Assembly (NCBI RefSeq): GCF_001182725.1
Contig: NZ_CWHU01000005.1
Span: 930,001-994,000 of the forward strand
DNA from: Anaerococcus jeddahensis
GTDB taxonomy: Bacteria > Bacillota > Clostridia > Tissierellales > Peptoniphilaceae
DNA: 64,000 nucleotides
Direction: 5' to 3'
Position 1 is the first letter of the stretch; every line of letters starts with the position of its first letter. This document shows, piece by piece, positions 1 to 9,776 of the stretch. A program made the translations under genes and the position numbers. Under the pieces are notes generated by a model. The model did not search any database, was not told the origin of the DNA, and saw only the letters and a list, made by a program, of their open reading frames with translations.

Positions 1-868
1 CTAACAAGTTCATTAGTAATATTGAGTATGAAACACCTTCTGGATATCCACCAAAAACTCTTATAAGAGAGGTGATAAGTCCGCAACCAAATGCAAATAT
101 TATTTCACCTTTTTTGGTAACTGGGCTTGTTGTATAATCTGTTGCCATGAAAAATGCTCCAAGCATTAGACCACCTGATAATAATTGTTCAAGTATTCCA
201 TCTACAGATTTATTAAATACCATTAATAAGATGGCTGTTGTTAATATGTATACTGCAGGTATTCTTAATGAGATAACTTTTCTAAATACTAGGTATGCTG
301 CTCCAATTAATAAGGCAATTGTTGAAACTTCTCCAATACATCCACCCATATTTCCAATAAACATATCAAGTAAGGCTGGTTTTTGTCCGCCTGATAAAAC
401 TGTTGCTGCTGAGACTGCTGAAACTTTTCCAGGTGCTACATAATTTGACATATTTTTTGACCAAGATGCAAGTAAAAATGCTCTTGCTCCTAATGCTGGA
501 TTTACTATATTTTGTCCTATTCCACCAAAAAATTGCTTACAAATAACAATGGCAAAAACTGCACCTATTACTGTTTGCCAAACTGGCATTGTTACTGGAA
601 TATTGTAGGCTAAAAGTAAACCTGTAACTACAGCTGATAAATCACTTATTGATGATTGTCTTTTCATTACTTTATTAGATATAAATTCTGCAATTACTGC
701 ACTTAAAACTGATGCTATCATCAAGATTAAAGCTTTCATTCCAAAGAAATATATTCCTACAAGACCTGTTGGAATGAGGGCGATAATTACATCTAACATT
801 TCTTTAGTAACAGTTCTCTCGCTTCTCATATGAGGAGAGGATGATACTAATAATTTTTTTGCTTCCAT
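1..868 (-). CDS. rnfD: Rnf complex subunit D, 3' end outside window
   Basis: Membrane subunit D of the Rnf complex, which couples electron flow between reduced ferredoxin and NAD+ to ion pumping across the cytoplasmic membrane; family members carry covalent FMN. The window cuts the gene, leaving the first 289 codons with no in-frame stop. The ATG at 868 follows an AGGAGA box and lies 11 bases after the rnfC stop. Translation gives several hydrophobic helices and the stretch TDYTTSPVTKKG, which fits the Thr region used for flavin attachment. The rnfC-rnfD order matches the usual rnfCDGEAB operon, so the remaining subunits should lie to the left. Confidence 0.93.
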   Translation of the reverse strand, partial: MEAKKLLVSSSPHMRSERTVTKEMLDVIIALIPTGLVGIYFFGMKALILMIASVLSAVIAEFISNKVMKRQSSISDLSAVVTGLLLAYNIPVTMPVWQTVIGAVFAIVICKQFFGGIGQNIVNPALGARAFLLASWSKNMSNYVAPGKVSAVSAATVLSGGQKPALLDMFIGNMGGCIGEVSTIALLIGAAYLVFRKVISLRIPAVYILTTAILLMVFNKSVDGILEQLLSGGLMLGAFFMATDYTTSPVTKKGEIIFAFGCGLITSLIRVFGGYPEGVSYSILLMNLL

Positions 869-879
869 TTATTTCTCCT

Positions 880-2196
880 CTACTTTCCTGCTTGACGAAT
901 TTGTCTTTTTCCAAACCTAATAGCTTCAACTAAAGGTCTTTTTGATGGACAAATGTATGAACATGATCCACATTCTATACAATCAAGTATATGAAGATCT
1001 TGAGCCTTATCAAATTTTTCTTTTAGTGAAAATTTATGTATTAACAAAGGCATAAGTCCAACTGGACAAACATTTACACACTTAGCACATCTTATACAAG
1101 GATTTGTAATTGGTGCTTTTGATTCTTCTTTGTTTAAAACTAATATACAGTTGCTAGCTTTTTCTACTGGTTGATTTATATTTGGTTGGGCAATTCCCAT
1201 CATTGGTCCACCATTTATAACTTTTCCAGCATCTTCTGTTAGTCCACCAGCTTCTTCTATCATATGTTCAAAACTTGTTCCAATTCTTACAAGAAAATTA
1301 GATGGATTTTTTATTCCATGACCTGTTACTGTCATATATCTTTCTATTAATGGTTTTCCGTAATATACTGCTTCATAAACTGCGTTAGCACTTGAAACGT
1401 TTGATACTATTACTCCAACATCCATTGGGAGTCCACCTGATGGAACTTCTCTATGTAATACAGCATTAATAATTCTTTTTTCATCTCCTTGAGGATATTT
1501 TGTAACCATAGTTGCTACTTCAAGTTTTGATGAATTTTTCTTTGCCACTGCCTTTTTAACTTTTTCGATTGCTTCTGGTTTATTATCTTCGATTGCTATA
1601 ATTCCTTTTTTAGCATCTACTGCTTTTACAAGAAGTTCTAAAGCATCTACAATTCGATCTGCTTTTGTTTTTAAAAGTAAATCATCGCAAGTAACGTAAG
1701 GTTCACATTCTGCACCGTTTATAATAACTGTATCAACTGGTTTATTTGGTGAATATTTAATATGTGCAGGAAATGCTGCTCCTCCCATACCTACAAGACC
1801 ATTTTCTTTAATTGCCTCAACTATTTTTTCTTTTGTAAGGTTTGTAACATCTTTTCTTTCGTAGTTAATTTCTTGGTCATAGCCTTCAGTATCAATTACA
1901 ACAGCCTTACTGTTTTTTCCAGATGCTGTTTGAATATCGATTACATTTGTGACTTTACCATTAACTGATGAGTGAATATTAGCAGAAAAATTACCTACAG
2001 CTTCACCTATAAGCTCTCCTATTTTAACTTCATCGTTTTTCTTAACTAAACATTTGCTTGGAGCTCCAATGTGTTGAGTAAGAGGAATTGTTACAGTTTT
2101 TGGAATTTTTGCAACAATTAAGTCTTTATTTTCACTTAATTCCTTATACTCTGGAATTTTAACTCCATTGTCAAATGACAAATTTTCTAGAGCCAT
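880..2196 (-). CDS. rnfC: Rnf complex subunit C (4Fe-4S protein)
   Basis: Peripheral iron-sulfur subunit of the Rnf complex, taken to be the entry point for electrons between NADH and the membrane subunits. The 438-residue product has the N-terminal RnfC barrel-sandwich region, a central flavin/NADH-binding-like domain around NGAECEPYVTCDD, and two C-terminal ferredoxin motifs, CIRCAKCVNVCP and CIECGSCSYICP. An ATG 15 bases farther upstream is possible, but AAAGGAGAG overlaps that ATG and is well spaced for the one at 2196, so I chose 2196. It is the first visible gene of the rnf operon and is followed closely by rnfD. Confidence 0.96.
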   Translation of the reverse strand: MALENLSFDNGVKIPEYKELSENKDLIVAKIPKTVTIPLTQHIGAPSKCLVKKNDEVKIGELIGEAVGNFSANIHSSVNGKVTNVIDIQTASGKNSKAVVIDTEGYDQEINYERKDVTNLTKEKIVEAIKENGLVGMGGAAFPAHIKYSPNKPVDTVIINGAECEPYVTCDDLLLKTKADRIVDALELLVKAVDAKKGIIAIEDNKPEAIEKVKKAVAKKNSSKLEVATMVTKYPQGDEKRIINAVLHREVPSGGLPMDVGVIVSNVSSANAVYEAVYYGKPLIERYMTVTGHGIKNPSNFLVRIGTSFEHMIEEAGGLTEDAGKVINGGPMMGIAQPNINQPVEKASNCILVLNKEESKAPITNPCIRCAKCVNVCPVGLMPLLIHKFSLKEKFDKAQDLHILDCIECGSCSYICPSKRPLVEAIRFGKRQIRQAGK

Positions 2197-2260
2197 AATC
2201 TCTCCTTTCATTTAATACGTATATAAGCATTATAAATTATTTAAAAATATTATTCAATGT

Positions 2261-2917
2261 TTATAAGACATCAAATAATATTTTTTTAACAAATTTCTTA
2301 TAATTTTTTATAGCAAGTTTTTTCCTATCTTTTAAATCGTTTTTACTTGGAAGACCTTCATCATAAAAAACTTTCATCAAATCATAGTTTGAATTTATTT
2401 TTATTACATATTGTCTTGTTTCTTCTGTTGGAATTTTTGAAGGATCCGGATCGTGTCTATCTATTTTTTTATCGGCCAACCACTTATCTACATTTCCTAT
2501 TCCACCATTATAGGCTGCAAGGGCCAAATCGGTGTTGTTGTAATATTTGTTTAAATAGTTGAAATAGCCTACTCCCAAATTTAAATTATACTCAACATCT
2601 TTTAATTTATCTGGATAATATTCTTCTCCAATTATTTCTGCGCTGTGTTTTGCTGATGAATCTAGAAGTTGCATTAGGCCTTTTGCATTTTGATTTGAAT
2701 GTGCTTCATTGTCAAAGTCACTTTCTACTTTTATTATTGATGCAACTAAAAGCGGATCAACATTGTATTTTTCTGAATATTTTTTTATTTCATCTTGGTA
2801 GGCGATTTTTTGTCTTGATGTTTGGTAGGCTACGATTGAAAAACTAATTATTACAACCATTGCCATTGCCAAAACTATTATTCCTATAATTTTAAAAATA
2901 TTTTTTAAAGCTTTCAT
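2261..2917 (-). CDS. Membrane-anchored lytic transglycosylase (SLT family)
   Basis: Peptidoglycan lytic transglycosylase that cleaves the glycan strand with formation of 1,6-anhydro-muramic acid. The 218-residue product starts with one hydrophobic segment (about residues 10-30), likely a signal anchor that leaves the enzyme outside the membrane. The SLT domain follows: IIKVESDFDN contains the catalytic Glu (E65), then NAKGLMQL and LALAAYNGGIGNV, all standard family blocks. Its ATG overlaps the coaE stop as ATGA, so it is translationally coupled to coaE and polA. The coupling of a cell-wall enzyme to DNA polymerase I and CoA synthesis looks like housekeeping operon packing. Confidence 0.93.
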   Translation of the reverse strand: MKALKNIFKIIGIIVLAMAMVVIISFSIVAYQTSRQKIAYQDEIKKYSEKYNVDPLLVASIIKVESDFDNEAHSNQNAKGLMQLLDSSAKHSAEIIGEEYYPDKLKDVEYNLNLGVGYFNYLNKYYNNTDLALAAYNGGIGNVDKWLADKKIDRHDPDPSKIPTEETRQYVIKINSNYDLMKVFYDEGLPSKNDLKDRKKLAIKNYKKFVKKILFDVL

Positions 2918-3504
2918 ATTTTCTCCAAATTTTTTAAAGCTATTTCTACTTTTTTTTCTAATTCTTCTAAACTTGTACTATTATCGAAAATAAGGTCTGA
3001 TTTTTTTTTCATTGACAAATAATCTTGACTTTCTATCTTTTTTATTGCAAAATCTCTATCAATTTTATCTCTTTGCATTAGTCTTTGTATTTGTACTTCT
3101 CTATTTGCACAAACCAACCATACATAATCACATGGAAATTTTTCTTTCATCTGAAAAAATAAGGGAATTTCTACAAAAATATTCTTATCCTTACTTTTTT
3201 CTATTAAAGAATTTATATAGGTTATTATATTTTTATGGGTTATTTTATTTATTAATTCTCTTTTTTTTGAATCAGTAAAAATTATTTTTGCAAGTTTTTT
3301 CTTATTAAGGCTTTCCCCACCAAAAGCCTCGTCAAAGGCCTTTGATGATAAAATTTCCTTGTAATTTATTTGATCTTTTTCTAATAATTTTCTATTTATT
3401 TTGTCGCTATCTATAACTTTGTATCCCTTTTTTCTCAAAATTTCTGAAAGGGAAGATTTTCCGCTTGCTATTGTTCCTGTTATTACTATCTTATTTTGAT
3501 TCAT
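2914..3504 (-). CDS. coaE: Dephospho-CoA kinase
   Basis: Catalyses the last step of coenzyme A synthesis, ATP-dependent phosphorylation of the 3' hydroxyl of dephospho-CoA, in the cytosol. The 196-residue protein has the normal family length. Its P-loop reads GTIASGKSSL near residue 10, followed by the lid/CoA region with ANREVQIQRLMQRD and a conserved FDNSTSLEELE near the C-terminus. The start lies inside the end of polA (14-base overlap) and its stop overlaps the transglycosylase start, so polA-coaE-slt is a single coupled operon. The polA-coaE pairing is common in Firmicutes. Confidence 0.95.
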   Translation of the reverse strand: MNQNKIVITGTIASGKSSLSEILRKKGYKVIDSDKINRKLLEKDQINYKEILSSKAFDEAFGGESLNKKKLAKIIFTDSKKRELINKITHKNIITYINSLIEKSKDKNIFVEIPLFFQMKEKFPCDYVWLVCANREVQIQRLMQRDKIDRDFAIKKIESQDYLSMKKKSDLIFDNSTSLEELEKKVEIALKNLEKI

Positions 3505-6127
3505 ACATGCTTTCTCCGCTATCTATGTCAACCAAAAGTGGAACTCTTAGTTTTACCGCATCTTGCATGGATGATTTTAAAATTTCCTTTGCCTTTTCTA
3601 AATCTTTTTTGCTTGCTTCAATGATTATTTCATCATGGATTTGCAATACTATTTTTGCATCTAATTTTGCTTTTTTTAGATTTTCGTATGAATTTATCAT
3701 GGCAAATTTAATTATATCTGCTGCTGATCCTTGGATTGGAGTGTTTAATGCAACTCTTTCTCCAAAACTTCTTACATTGAAGTTTTTAGAATTTATTTCT
3801 GGGACATATCTTCTTCTATTAAATATGGTATTTACGAAGCCTTCTTCTTTGGCTTTTTTTACTATATCTTTCATATATTTTTTAATTTCAGGATAGGTAT
3901 TAAGATAATTGTCTATATATTCTTTGGCCCTTTTTCTTGGGATATTTAAATTTTGGCTTAAGCCATAATCGCTTATTCCATAGATTATTCCAAAATTTAC
4001 TGCCTTTGCTTCACTTCTTTGTAATTTCGTCACCTCATCAATTGGAGTGGAAAATACTTCTGAGGCAGTTTTTGTGTGAATATCTATATTTTTTGAAAAA
4101 GCTTCTTGCATTTTTTTGTCATTTGCAAGATGGGCTAGGACTCTAAGCTCAATTTGTGAATAATCTGCATCAATTAAAACTTTTCCCTCATCTGCCTTGA
4201 AGGCTTTTCTAATTTTTCTGCCCTCTTCGGTTCTTATTGGAAGGTTTTGTAGGTTTGGTTCGGTTGATGAAAGTCTGCCTGTTGCTGTAACATTTTGCTT
4301 AAAAGTTGACCTTATTCTTCCATCTTTATCAATACATTCTTCCAAACTTTCAAGATAGGTTGATTTTAATTTATACATCTCCCTGTATCTTTCAATTTTT
4401 TTGATTATTGGGTGTTTATCCCTTAGTTTTTCCAAAACTTGGGCGTTTGTTGAATATCCAGTTTTTGTCTTTTTTATGACTGGAAGTTCTAAATCTTCAA
4501 ATAAAATTATTGAAAGTTGTTTTGGTGAATTTATATTAAACTCACTACCGCTAAGCTCATAGATTATTTTTTCCAAATCTTCAAGTTCGATTGAAACTTC
4601 ATCTTTAATTTTTTCAAGTTCATTTTTATCACAGACAAATCCAGTTATTTCCATATCTGCCAAAACTTTAGATAATTTTATTTCACAATCCTTATAAAGA
4701 TCATACATAGAAAGCTCTTTTAATTTTTCGGTTAAAATATCCAAACTATCTTCAATCGCATTTACAATTGAAGCCAAATATTTTCCAAGATTTTCTGTTT
4801 CTAAATCCTTGTATGATTTTTTACTTTTTCCCTTACCAAGCAAATCTTCTTCATTTGAAACCTCATATTTCAAAAAAGCCTGACTAAAGGTTTTTAAATC
4901 ATAAGAAGACCTTGAAGGATCGATAATATAGTGCATAAGCATGGTATCATCATAAGGAAGGGATAAATTTATACCAAGCTTATCAAATAAAACAATATCT
5001 TCTTTTATATCAAAAGAAACTTTTTTAATATTTTCATCTTCAAAATATTTTTTGAATTTTTCAACAAATTCATCATTTGCATCATATATATGAGTTTTTG
5101 ATGAAGGTGTTTTTATTCCAATTTTAAAAGCTTTTGAATGAATGTAATTTTCTCCTTCATAAAGACTTTTAAAATAAAATATTTTTTCTTTTTCTATATC
5201 CTTTGTTAAAGAAAAATCATTAAAAGAATAAGAAAAATCTAAATCATCTTTTTTTTCTTCACTTGTATCTTCAAATTTTTCCATAAATTTATTGAAATTA
5301 TATTTAGAGAATTTTTCCCTCAAAGATTCCAAGTCCGGATCTTTTACCTTTAAATCTGAAATTTCCATACCAACAGGAGCATTTGTTACAATAGTTCCTA
5401 TTTTTTTGGACAAAAAAGCAATTTGTCTTGAATTTTCAAGATTTTCCTTGGTTTTTTTGCCTTTTATTTCATCTAAATTTTCATACAAATCTTCCATAGA
5501 CCCATATTGTTTTATAAACTTAATAGCAGTTTTCTCACCAATTCCATCTACACCTGGAATATTATCAGATTTATCTCCCATTAGGCCCTTTACATCAATT
5601 AATTGTTTAGGACTAAGACCATAATCCTCTTTAATTTTTTCTTCGGTTATTTCTTCCATTTGAGAAATTCCCTTTCTTGTAAGATAAACAATAACATCAT
5701 CGTTTACAAGTTGAAAATAATCCTTATCCCCTGTAATAATTACAGTTTCAAGTCCCTCATCTTTTGCAATTTTTGAAAAAGTTCCAACAATATCATCAGC
5801 TTCATAGCCATCTATATCCAAATATTTTACATTTAGTGAATCTAAAATATCTTTTAAAATTCCAAATTGATAATTTAATTCGTTTGGAGCCTTGTCCCTG
5901 TTCGCCTTATAATCTTCAAATTCCTTGTGCCTAAAAGTTTTTGTTTTTTTATCAAAGGCAACCAAAATATAATCAGGCTTATACTCATCAACAGCCCTAA
6001 AATACATGGTCAAAAATCCATAAACACCATTGGTCATAACCCCATCAGCATTAGTAAGATTAGGAAGGGCAAAAAAAGCTCTAAAAATCAAACTAGATCC
6101 ATCAATCAGCATTACTTTTTTACTCAT
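3491..6127 (-). CDS. polA: DNA polymerase I
   Basis: Family A DNA polymerase for gap filling, repair and Okazaki fragment processing. The 878-residue protein has the 5'-3' exonuclease at residues 1 to about 290 (LIDGSSLIFRAFFALP, ITGDKDYFQLV, VKGLMGDKSDNIPGV), a middle domain, and the polymerase domain with motif A (IDADYSQIELRVLAHLA), motif B (RSEAKAVNFGIIYGIS) and motif C (LQIHDEIIIEA). The middle domain lacks recognisable exonuclease DEDD residues, as in Bacillus-type enzymes, so proofreading is probably absent. It leads the polA-coaE-slt operon. Confidence 0.97.
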   Translation of the reverse strand: MSKKVMLIDGSSLIFRAFFALPNLTNADGVMTNGVYGFLTMYFRAVDEYKPDYILVAFDKKTKTFRHKEFEDYKANRDKAPNELNYQFGILKDILDSLNVKYLDIDGYEADDIVGTFSKIAKDEGLETVIITGDKDYFQLVNDDVIVYLTRKGISQMEEITEEKIKEDYGLSPKQLIDVKGLMGDKSDNIPGVDGIGEKTAIKFIKQYGSMEDLYENLDEIKGKKTKENLENSRQIAFLSKKIGTIVTNAPVGMEISDLKVKDPDLESLREKFSKYNFNKFMEKFEDTSEEKKDDLDFSYSFNDFSLTKDIEKEKIFYFKSLYEGENYIHSKAFKIGIKTPSSKTHIYDANDEFVEKFKKYFEDENIKKVSFDIKEDIVLFDKLGINLSLPYDDTMLMHYIIDPSRSSYDLKTFSQAFLKYEVSNEEDLLGKGKSKKSYKDLETENLGKYLASIVNAIEDSLDILTEKLKELSMYDLYKDCEIKLSKVLADMEITGFVCDKNELEKIKDEVSIELEDLEKIIYELSGSEFNINSPKQLSIILFEDLELPVIKKTKTGYSTNAQVLEKLRDKHPIIKKIERYREMYKLKSTYLESLEECIDKDGRIRSTFKQNVTATGRLSSTEPNLQNLPIRTEEGRKIRKAFKADEGKVLIDADYSQIELRVLAHLANDKKMQEAFSKNIDIHTKTASEVFSTPIDEVTKLQRSEAKAVNFGIIYGISDYGLSQNLNIPRKRAKEYIDNYLNTYPEIKKYMKDIVKKAKEEGFVNTIFNRRRYVPEINSKNFNVRSFGERVALNTPIQGSAADIIKFAMINSYENLKKAKLDAKIVLQIHDEIIIEASKKDLEKAKEILKSSMQDAVKLRVPLLVDIDSGESMYESK

Positions 6128-6174
6128 ATAAATCTCCTTTCTATTAGTATAACATATTTTATTTTACACAAAAA

Positions 6175-6200
6175 AAGTAAGTAGAAAAATCTACTTACTT
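6175..6200. terminator. Hairpin between tRNA-Leu and polA
   Basis: Perfect 11-bp arms (AAGTAAGTAGA / TCTACTTACTT) around a 4-base loop, with A-runs on one side and the complement on the other, so it could act on either strand. It sits just upstream of polA. Confidence 0.55.
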
Positions 6201-6264
6201 AAAAAATATTTTAAAATTTTATTTTAAAGTTATGATTACCCACACCTTGCGCACAAAAAAACAT

Positions 6265-6292
6265 TAAAAAAGCTATACCCCTTGGTATAGCT
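6265..6292 (-). terminator. Intrinsic terminator after tRNA-Leu
   Basis: Arms AGCTATACC / GGTATAGCT with a 4-base loop, followed on the minus strand by a run of T. It lies about 30 bases downstream of the tRNA gene and fits termination of its transcript. Confidence 0.75.
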
Positions 6293-6319
6293 CAAATATG
6301 AAAAAAATAAAAAAATTAA

Positions 6320-6406
6320 TGGTGCTGGTGGTGGGACTTGAACCCACACGTTCCGGAGAACAACAGAGTTTGAGTCTGTCTCGTCTGCCAATTCCGACAC
6401 ACCAGC
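6320..6406 (-). tRNA. tRNA-Leu, anticodon CAA
   Basis: An 87-base class II tRNA read on the minus strand. The acceptor arm starts GCTGG and ends with encoded CCA. The D arm contains AATTGGCAGAC. The anticodon stem ACAGA / TCTGT holds loop CTCAAAC, giving anticodon CAA. A long variable arm follows and the T arm reads GGTTCAAGTCC. It reads leucine UUG codons. Confidence 0.95.
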
Positions 6407-6458
6407 ATTAACACTACCTGTATATTATAACACCATTAATCATCATATGCAAATTTTT

Positions 6459-7049
6459 TTACATTTTTCTTAAATCTTTTAAATCAAAATTTAACTTTTC
6501 TAGATTTTTTCTTAGTTTTAAACCTGTATTAGAAAAATAAAATTTTAAAGTTATTAGTGAGCTAAGTATTCCTATTATTATTCCACAAAAAACATCTGAT
6601 GGAAAATGTACATATAAATATAATCTAGAAAATGCTATTAAAACTGCAAGTACACTTGTAATTATTTTTAAAGGTTTAGATTTCGAAAATAACAAAATAA
6701 CTGTAAGCATGCAAAAAGAAATCGCAGAATGACCAGAAGGAAATGAAGGATCTTGTGGTTTTAAAACTAATAATTTTATTCCATCAACAATTTCAAAAGG
6801 TCTTACCCTTCCAACAGCAGGTTTTATAATCAAATTTACGACTATAGAATTTATCAAAAGACAAATTAACATTAATTTTCCTAATTTTTTGTATTCCTTG
6901 CTTGTCAAAAAAATTAAAATCAATAAAATCCAAAATATCCCCATATTACCAAGGGCAGTTATAGTTGTCATGGTTTTATCCATAATGGGACTTTTCAAAT
7001 TTTGAATAAGATTTAAAATCGCAATATCTATTTTTGTAATGAAATTCAT
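6459..7049 (-). CDS. PAP2-family membrane phosphatase
   Basis: Integral membrane phosphatase of the PAP2 superfamily, whose members dephosphorylate undecaprenyl diphosphate or phosphatidylglycerol phosphate at the outer membrane face. The 196-residue protein has about six hydrophobic segments and the three signature motifs: KPAVGRVRP, PSGHS, and SRLYLYVHFPSDVFCG with the catalytic His and Asp. Length fits BcrC-type enzymes. Substrate cannot be settled from sequence. It is a single gene between the tRNA and the CapA gene. Confidence 0.9.
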   Translation of the reverse strand: MNFITKIDIAILNLIQNLKSPIMDKTMTTITALGNMGIFWILLILIFLTSKEYKKLGKLMLICLLINSIVVNLIIKPAVGRVRPFEIVDGIKLLVLKPQDPSFPSGHSAISFCMLTVILLFSKSKPLKIITSVLAVLIAFSRLYLYVHFPSDVFCGIIIGILSSLITLKFYFSNTGLKLRKNLEKLNFDLKDLRKM

Positions 7050-7097
7050 ATCTTCTCCTTTTTCTTAGGCTTATAATATCATATAGATTAAAAATAA

Positions 7098-7118
7098 AAA
7101 AGACTGCACATTGCAGCC
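7098..7118 (-). terminator. Intrinsic terminator after the CapA gene
   Basis: Minus strand GGCTGCA ATG TGCAGTC, a 7-bp stem with one G-T pair, followed by a T-run. It begins immediately after the CapA stop codon. Confidence 0.7.
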
Positions 7119-8381
7119 TTATTCTACTTTAGTATTTATAGTTTCTGTAATCATTTGATCACAAGTTTTTATTCTTTCTCTTTGGTTTTCATTTACCTTG
7201 TCAAAATATTTTCCACCTTCTAGAAAATCTTTTGTTCTAAAAACTTTTGCCAAATATCCATATTGATCATACCAATGACCATTCCAAATCGGATAAAAAT
7301 CAACCTTACCGATCCTTGCCTTTCCAGTTTTTTTATCTTTTAAAATATCAATATCAAAAGCAACTGATTGTTCGGTTCTGATATCTCCTAAAACCTCATA
7401 AGCTTGGCACGCTACAAAATTTCCACAAGAATAAGCAATATACCCTTCTCTTCCATCTTTTGTCTTGTATCTTTCAGCAGGTTGACTTACGTGAGGATGA
7501 TTTCCAATAACTAAATCTGCTCCACAATCAATCATATCTCTTCCAAGTTTAATTTGTTCATCAGTAGGATAAGATTGGTATTCAACTCCCCAATGAGGAT
7601 ACACAATTATTAAATCAGCATCATTTTTCTTTGCCTCTTCAATATCCGCTTTTATTTTTTCAGAATCCAAATAATTTATTATCTCTTCCGGCTTATTTTT
7701 TTCAATCACACCATCAAGGCCATTTACCCCATAAGTGTAGGACATAAAAGCAACTTTTAATCCCTTCACATCTAGATAAATAAATCTATCACCATCTGCC
7801 TTATGGGTTCCAGAGTGCGCCATCCCGTATTCATCCATGGCATCAATTGTATCAAAAATTCCTTCTTCAAAAGAATCAACTGAATGGTTGTTTGCAGTTG
7901 AAAGGACATCAAAACCTGCGTTTTTTATATCCCTAATATATTCTTTTGGAGTTGTAAATTGAGGATAGCCTGAAGGCTCACGAGTTTTGCTTACACTTGT
8001 TTCAAAATTTCCAATACTAAGATCAGAATCTTTTACAAAATCTTTTATATATTCAAATTGGTTTGAAAAATCATATTCGCCGTTTCCATAATTTTTAGCA
8101 TAATCAACTTGATCAATATGAGCCATCAAATCCCCAAAAGCCTTAATATTGATAATCTCGTCATTGGTTTTTTTGTCGAATTTTTTAGCCCTTTTTTTAT
8201 CAATTACAATTATATTTTCATCAGCTAATTTTTCCGATTTTTCTTCACTTGAAACACTTTGACTAACTTCATTTGAATTAATTTTATTGTTAGAATTATT
8301 TTTCAAATCCTTGCATGATGACAAAGTCACAGTTAAAAGAAAAATTAAAGCAAATGATAGTATTTTTTTAAATCTTTTCAT
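7119..8381 (-). CDS. CapA-family lipoprotein
   Basis: Predicted surface lipoprotein of the CapA/PGA_cap metallophosphatase-like family, named after a poly-gamma-glutamate capsule protein. The N-terminus has a basic start, a hydrophobic core and a lipobox ending in Cys at about residue 23 (LTVTLSSC), then a Ser/Asn-rich linker. The CapA domain follows from about residue 80 with GDLMAHIDQ, GNFETSVS, STANNHSVDS, YPHWGVEY and GNHPHVSQP, the usual metal-binding blocks. No capB/capC/capE partners are adjacent, so a capsule role is uncertain; it may act on wall material instead. Confidence 0.88.
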   Translation of the reverse strand: MKRFKKILSFALIFLLTVTLSSCKDLKNNSNNKINSNEVSQSVSSEEKSEKLADENIIVIDKKRAKKFDKKTNDEIINIKAFGDLMAHIDQVDYAKNYGNGEYDFSNQFEYIKDFVKDSDLSIGNFETSVSKTREPSGYPQFTTPKEYIRDIKNAGFDVLSTANNHSVDSFEEGIFDTIDAMDEYGMAHSGTHKADGDRFIYLDVKGLKVAFMSYTYGVNGLDGVIEKNKPEEIINYLDSEKIKADIEEAKKNDADLIIVYPHWGVEYQSYPTDEQIKLGRDMIDCGADLVIGNHPHVSQPAERYKTKDGREGYIAYSCGNFVACQAYEVLGDIRTEQSVAFDIDILKDKKTGKARIGKVDFYPIWNGHWYDQYGYLAKVFRTKDFLEGGKYFDKVNENQRERIKTCDQMITETINTKVE

Positions 8382-8442
8382 TCCCGCTCCTTTATAAAAT
8401 TATTATATTTTAATTATATAATATTTTATAAATAAAGTCACA

Positions 8443-9759
8443 TTAGAATGAAATTTGATATCTAATAGCTATTATACAAAGAATTACTGCAAGTGGAACA
8501 TATAAATATCTTCCAAGATTGTACCATCCATCTCCGTGCTTCTTTTTGGCACTTTTATTTATTTCATCAAGCAAATCTTCTTTTTTCATAACCCAAAACC
8601 ATGAGATTGCCCCCATAATTGCAGAAATTGGTAGGATGTAGATTGTTACAAAGTTCATCCATGCTCCCCATTTTGCAATTGGGTGTAAAAATAATCCACA
8701 AATAAATACTATTGCCATTAAGGCCATCAAAACATAGGTTCTTTTTAACTTTTCAAATTTTGATGTTATTGCTTCTACAACAGTTTCAATCATAGATTGA
8801 ACTGATAAAACTCCTGCAAATACAATTGCTATATATAAAATTATTGCAAATAATCTTCCACCAGCTATTTCTTGTAAAACTTTTGGTAATACAACAAATA
8901 TTAGTTTTGGTCCTTCTGATTGAGAAAATCCAAAGGCAAAAGTCGCTGGAAGCATTACAAAAGTTGATAGCATAGCTGCAACAGTATCAAGGCTAGAAGT
9001 TATTGTTGATGAGTGAACTATATCTTCACTTTCTGGAAGGTATGAACCATATACAACCATAACTGTTGAAACTATTGATAAAGAAAAGAAAGCTTGCCCC
9101 ATTGCTGCTATCCATAATCTTATATCCATTAATTTTTCAGGATCAAGACTAAAAATAAATTTATAACCTTCAATAGCCTTGTCCAAGAATGCAATTCTTA
9201 TGGCAAGAATTATAAATAAAATAAAAAATAAGGGCATCATAAATGAATTTGTTTTTTCAATTCCCTTCGTTCCATAAGCAAGAGTCAAAAATACAATTAT
9301 AATTAATAAAAAATGTTCTTTTGCAAGGGCAAAATCATTTGTAGAAATTGATTCAAACCAAAGATTTGGGTCTTGTGTCAACAAAGTTCCACTTATTGAA
9401 TCAAGCAAGGCTTTAAGTACATAAGTTATTACAACCGTATATCCAATAGCAAGCAAAACTACTCCAACTAGAGGAATCCACCTTAAAACTCTTCCAACTC
9501 CTTCTTTGTTTCTTGATTTCCATACTTCCCTAAAAACTCCCATAGGACCCGATTTATATTTTCTTCCAACTGCACTTTCAGCAGAAAGTCCTACTCGACC
9601 AAATAAAAATACAAAGAATAAATAAGGGATTAAGAAAGATAATCCTCCGTTCATTCCTATTTTATAGGGAAAAGCCCAAACGTTGGCAAGTCCAACCGCA
9701 CTTCCAACGCAAGCCATAATAAATCCCCATTTGTTACTAAATTTCGAATTGTTTTCCAT
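8443..9759 (-). CDS. Sodium-dependent NSS-family transporter (second of pair)
   Basis: Neurotransmitter:sodium symporter (NSS/SNF) family importer, usually for amino acids with sodium. The 438-residue protein has 11-12 hydrophobic helices. TM1 carries GSAVGLANVWAFPYKIG, with the unwound Na+/substrate segment of LeuT-like transporters, and TM6 carries GQAFFSLSI. The start at 9759 is preferred because GGAGAAA precedes it; another ATG lies 12 bases upstream. It follows its paralog by only a few bases and is clearly co-transcribed. The C-terminal half is shorter than in eukaryotic members, as is usual for bacteria. Confidence 0.92.
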   Translation of the reverse strand: MENNSKFSNKWGFIMACVGSAVGLANVWAFPYKIGMNGGLSFLIPYLFFVFLFGRVGLSAESAVGRKYKSGPMGVFREVWKSRNKEGVGRVLRWIPLVGVVLLAIGYTVVITYVLKALLDSISGTLLTQDPNLWFESISTNDFALAKEHFLLIIIVFLTLAYGTKGIEKTNSFMMPLFFILFIILAIRIAFLDKAIEGYKFIFSLDPEKLMDIRLWIAAMGQAFFSLSIVSTVMVVYGSYLPESEDIVHSSTITSSLDTVAAMLSTFVMLPATFAFGFSQSEGPKLIFVVLPKVLQEIAGGRLFAIILYIAIVFAGVLSVQSMIETVVEAITSKFEKLKRTYVLMALMAIVFICGLFLHPIAKWGAWMNFVTIYILPISAIMGAISWFWVMKKEDLLDEINKSAKKKHGDGWYNLGRYLYVPLAVILCIIAIRYQISF

Positions 9760-9776
9760 TATTTTCTCCATTCATT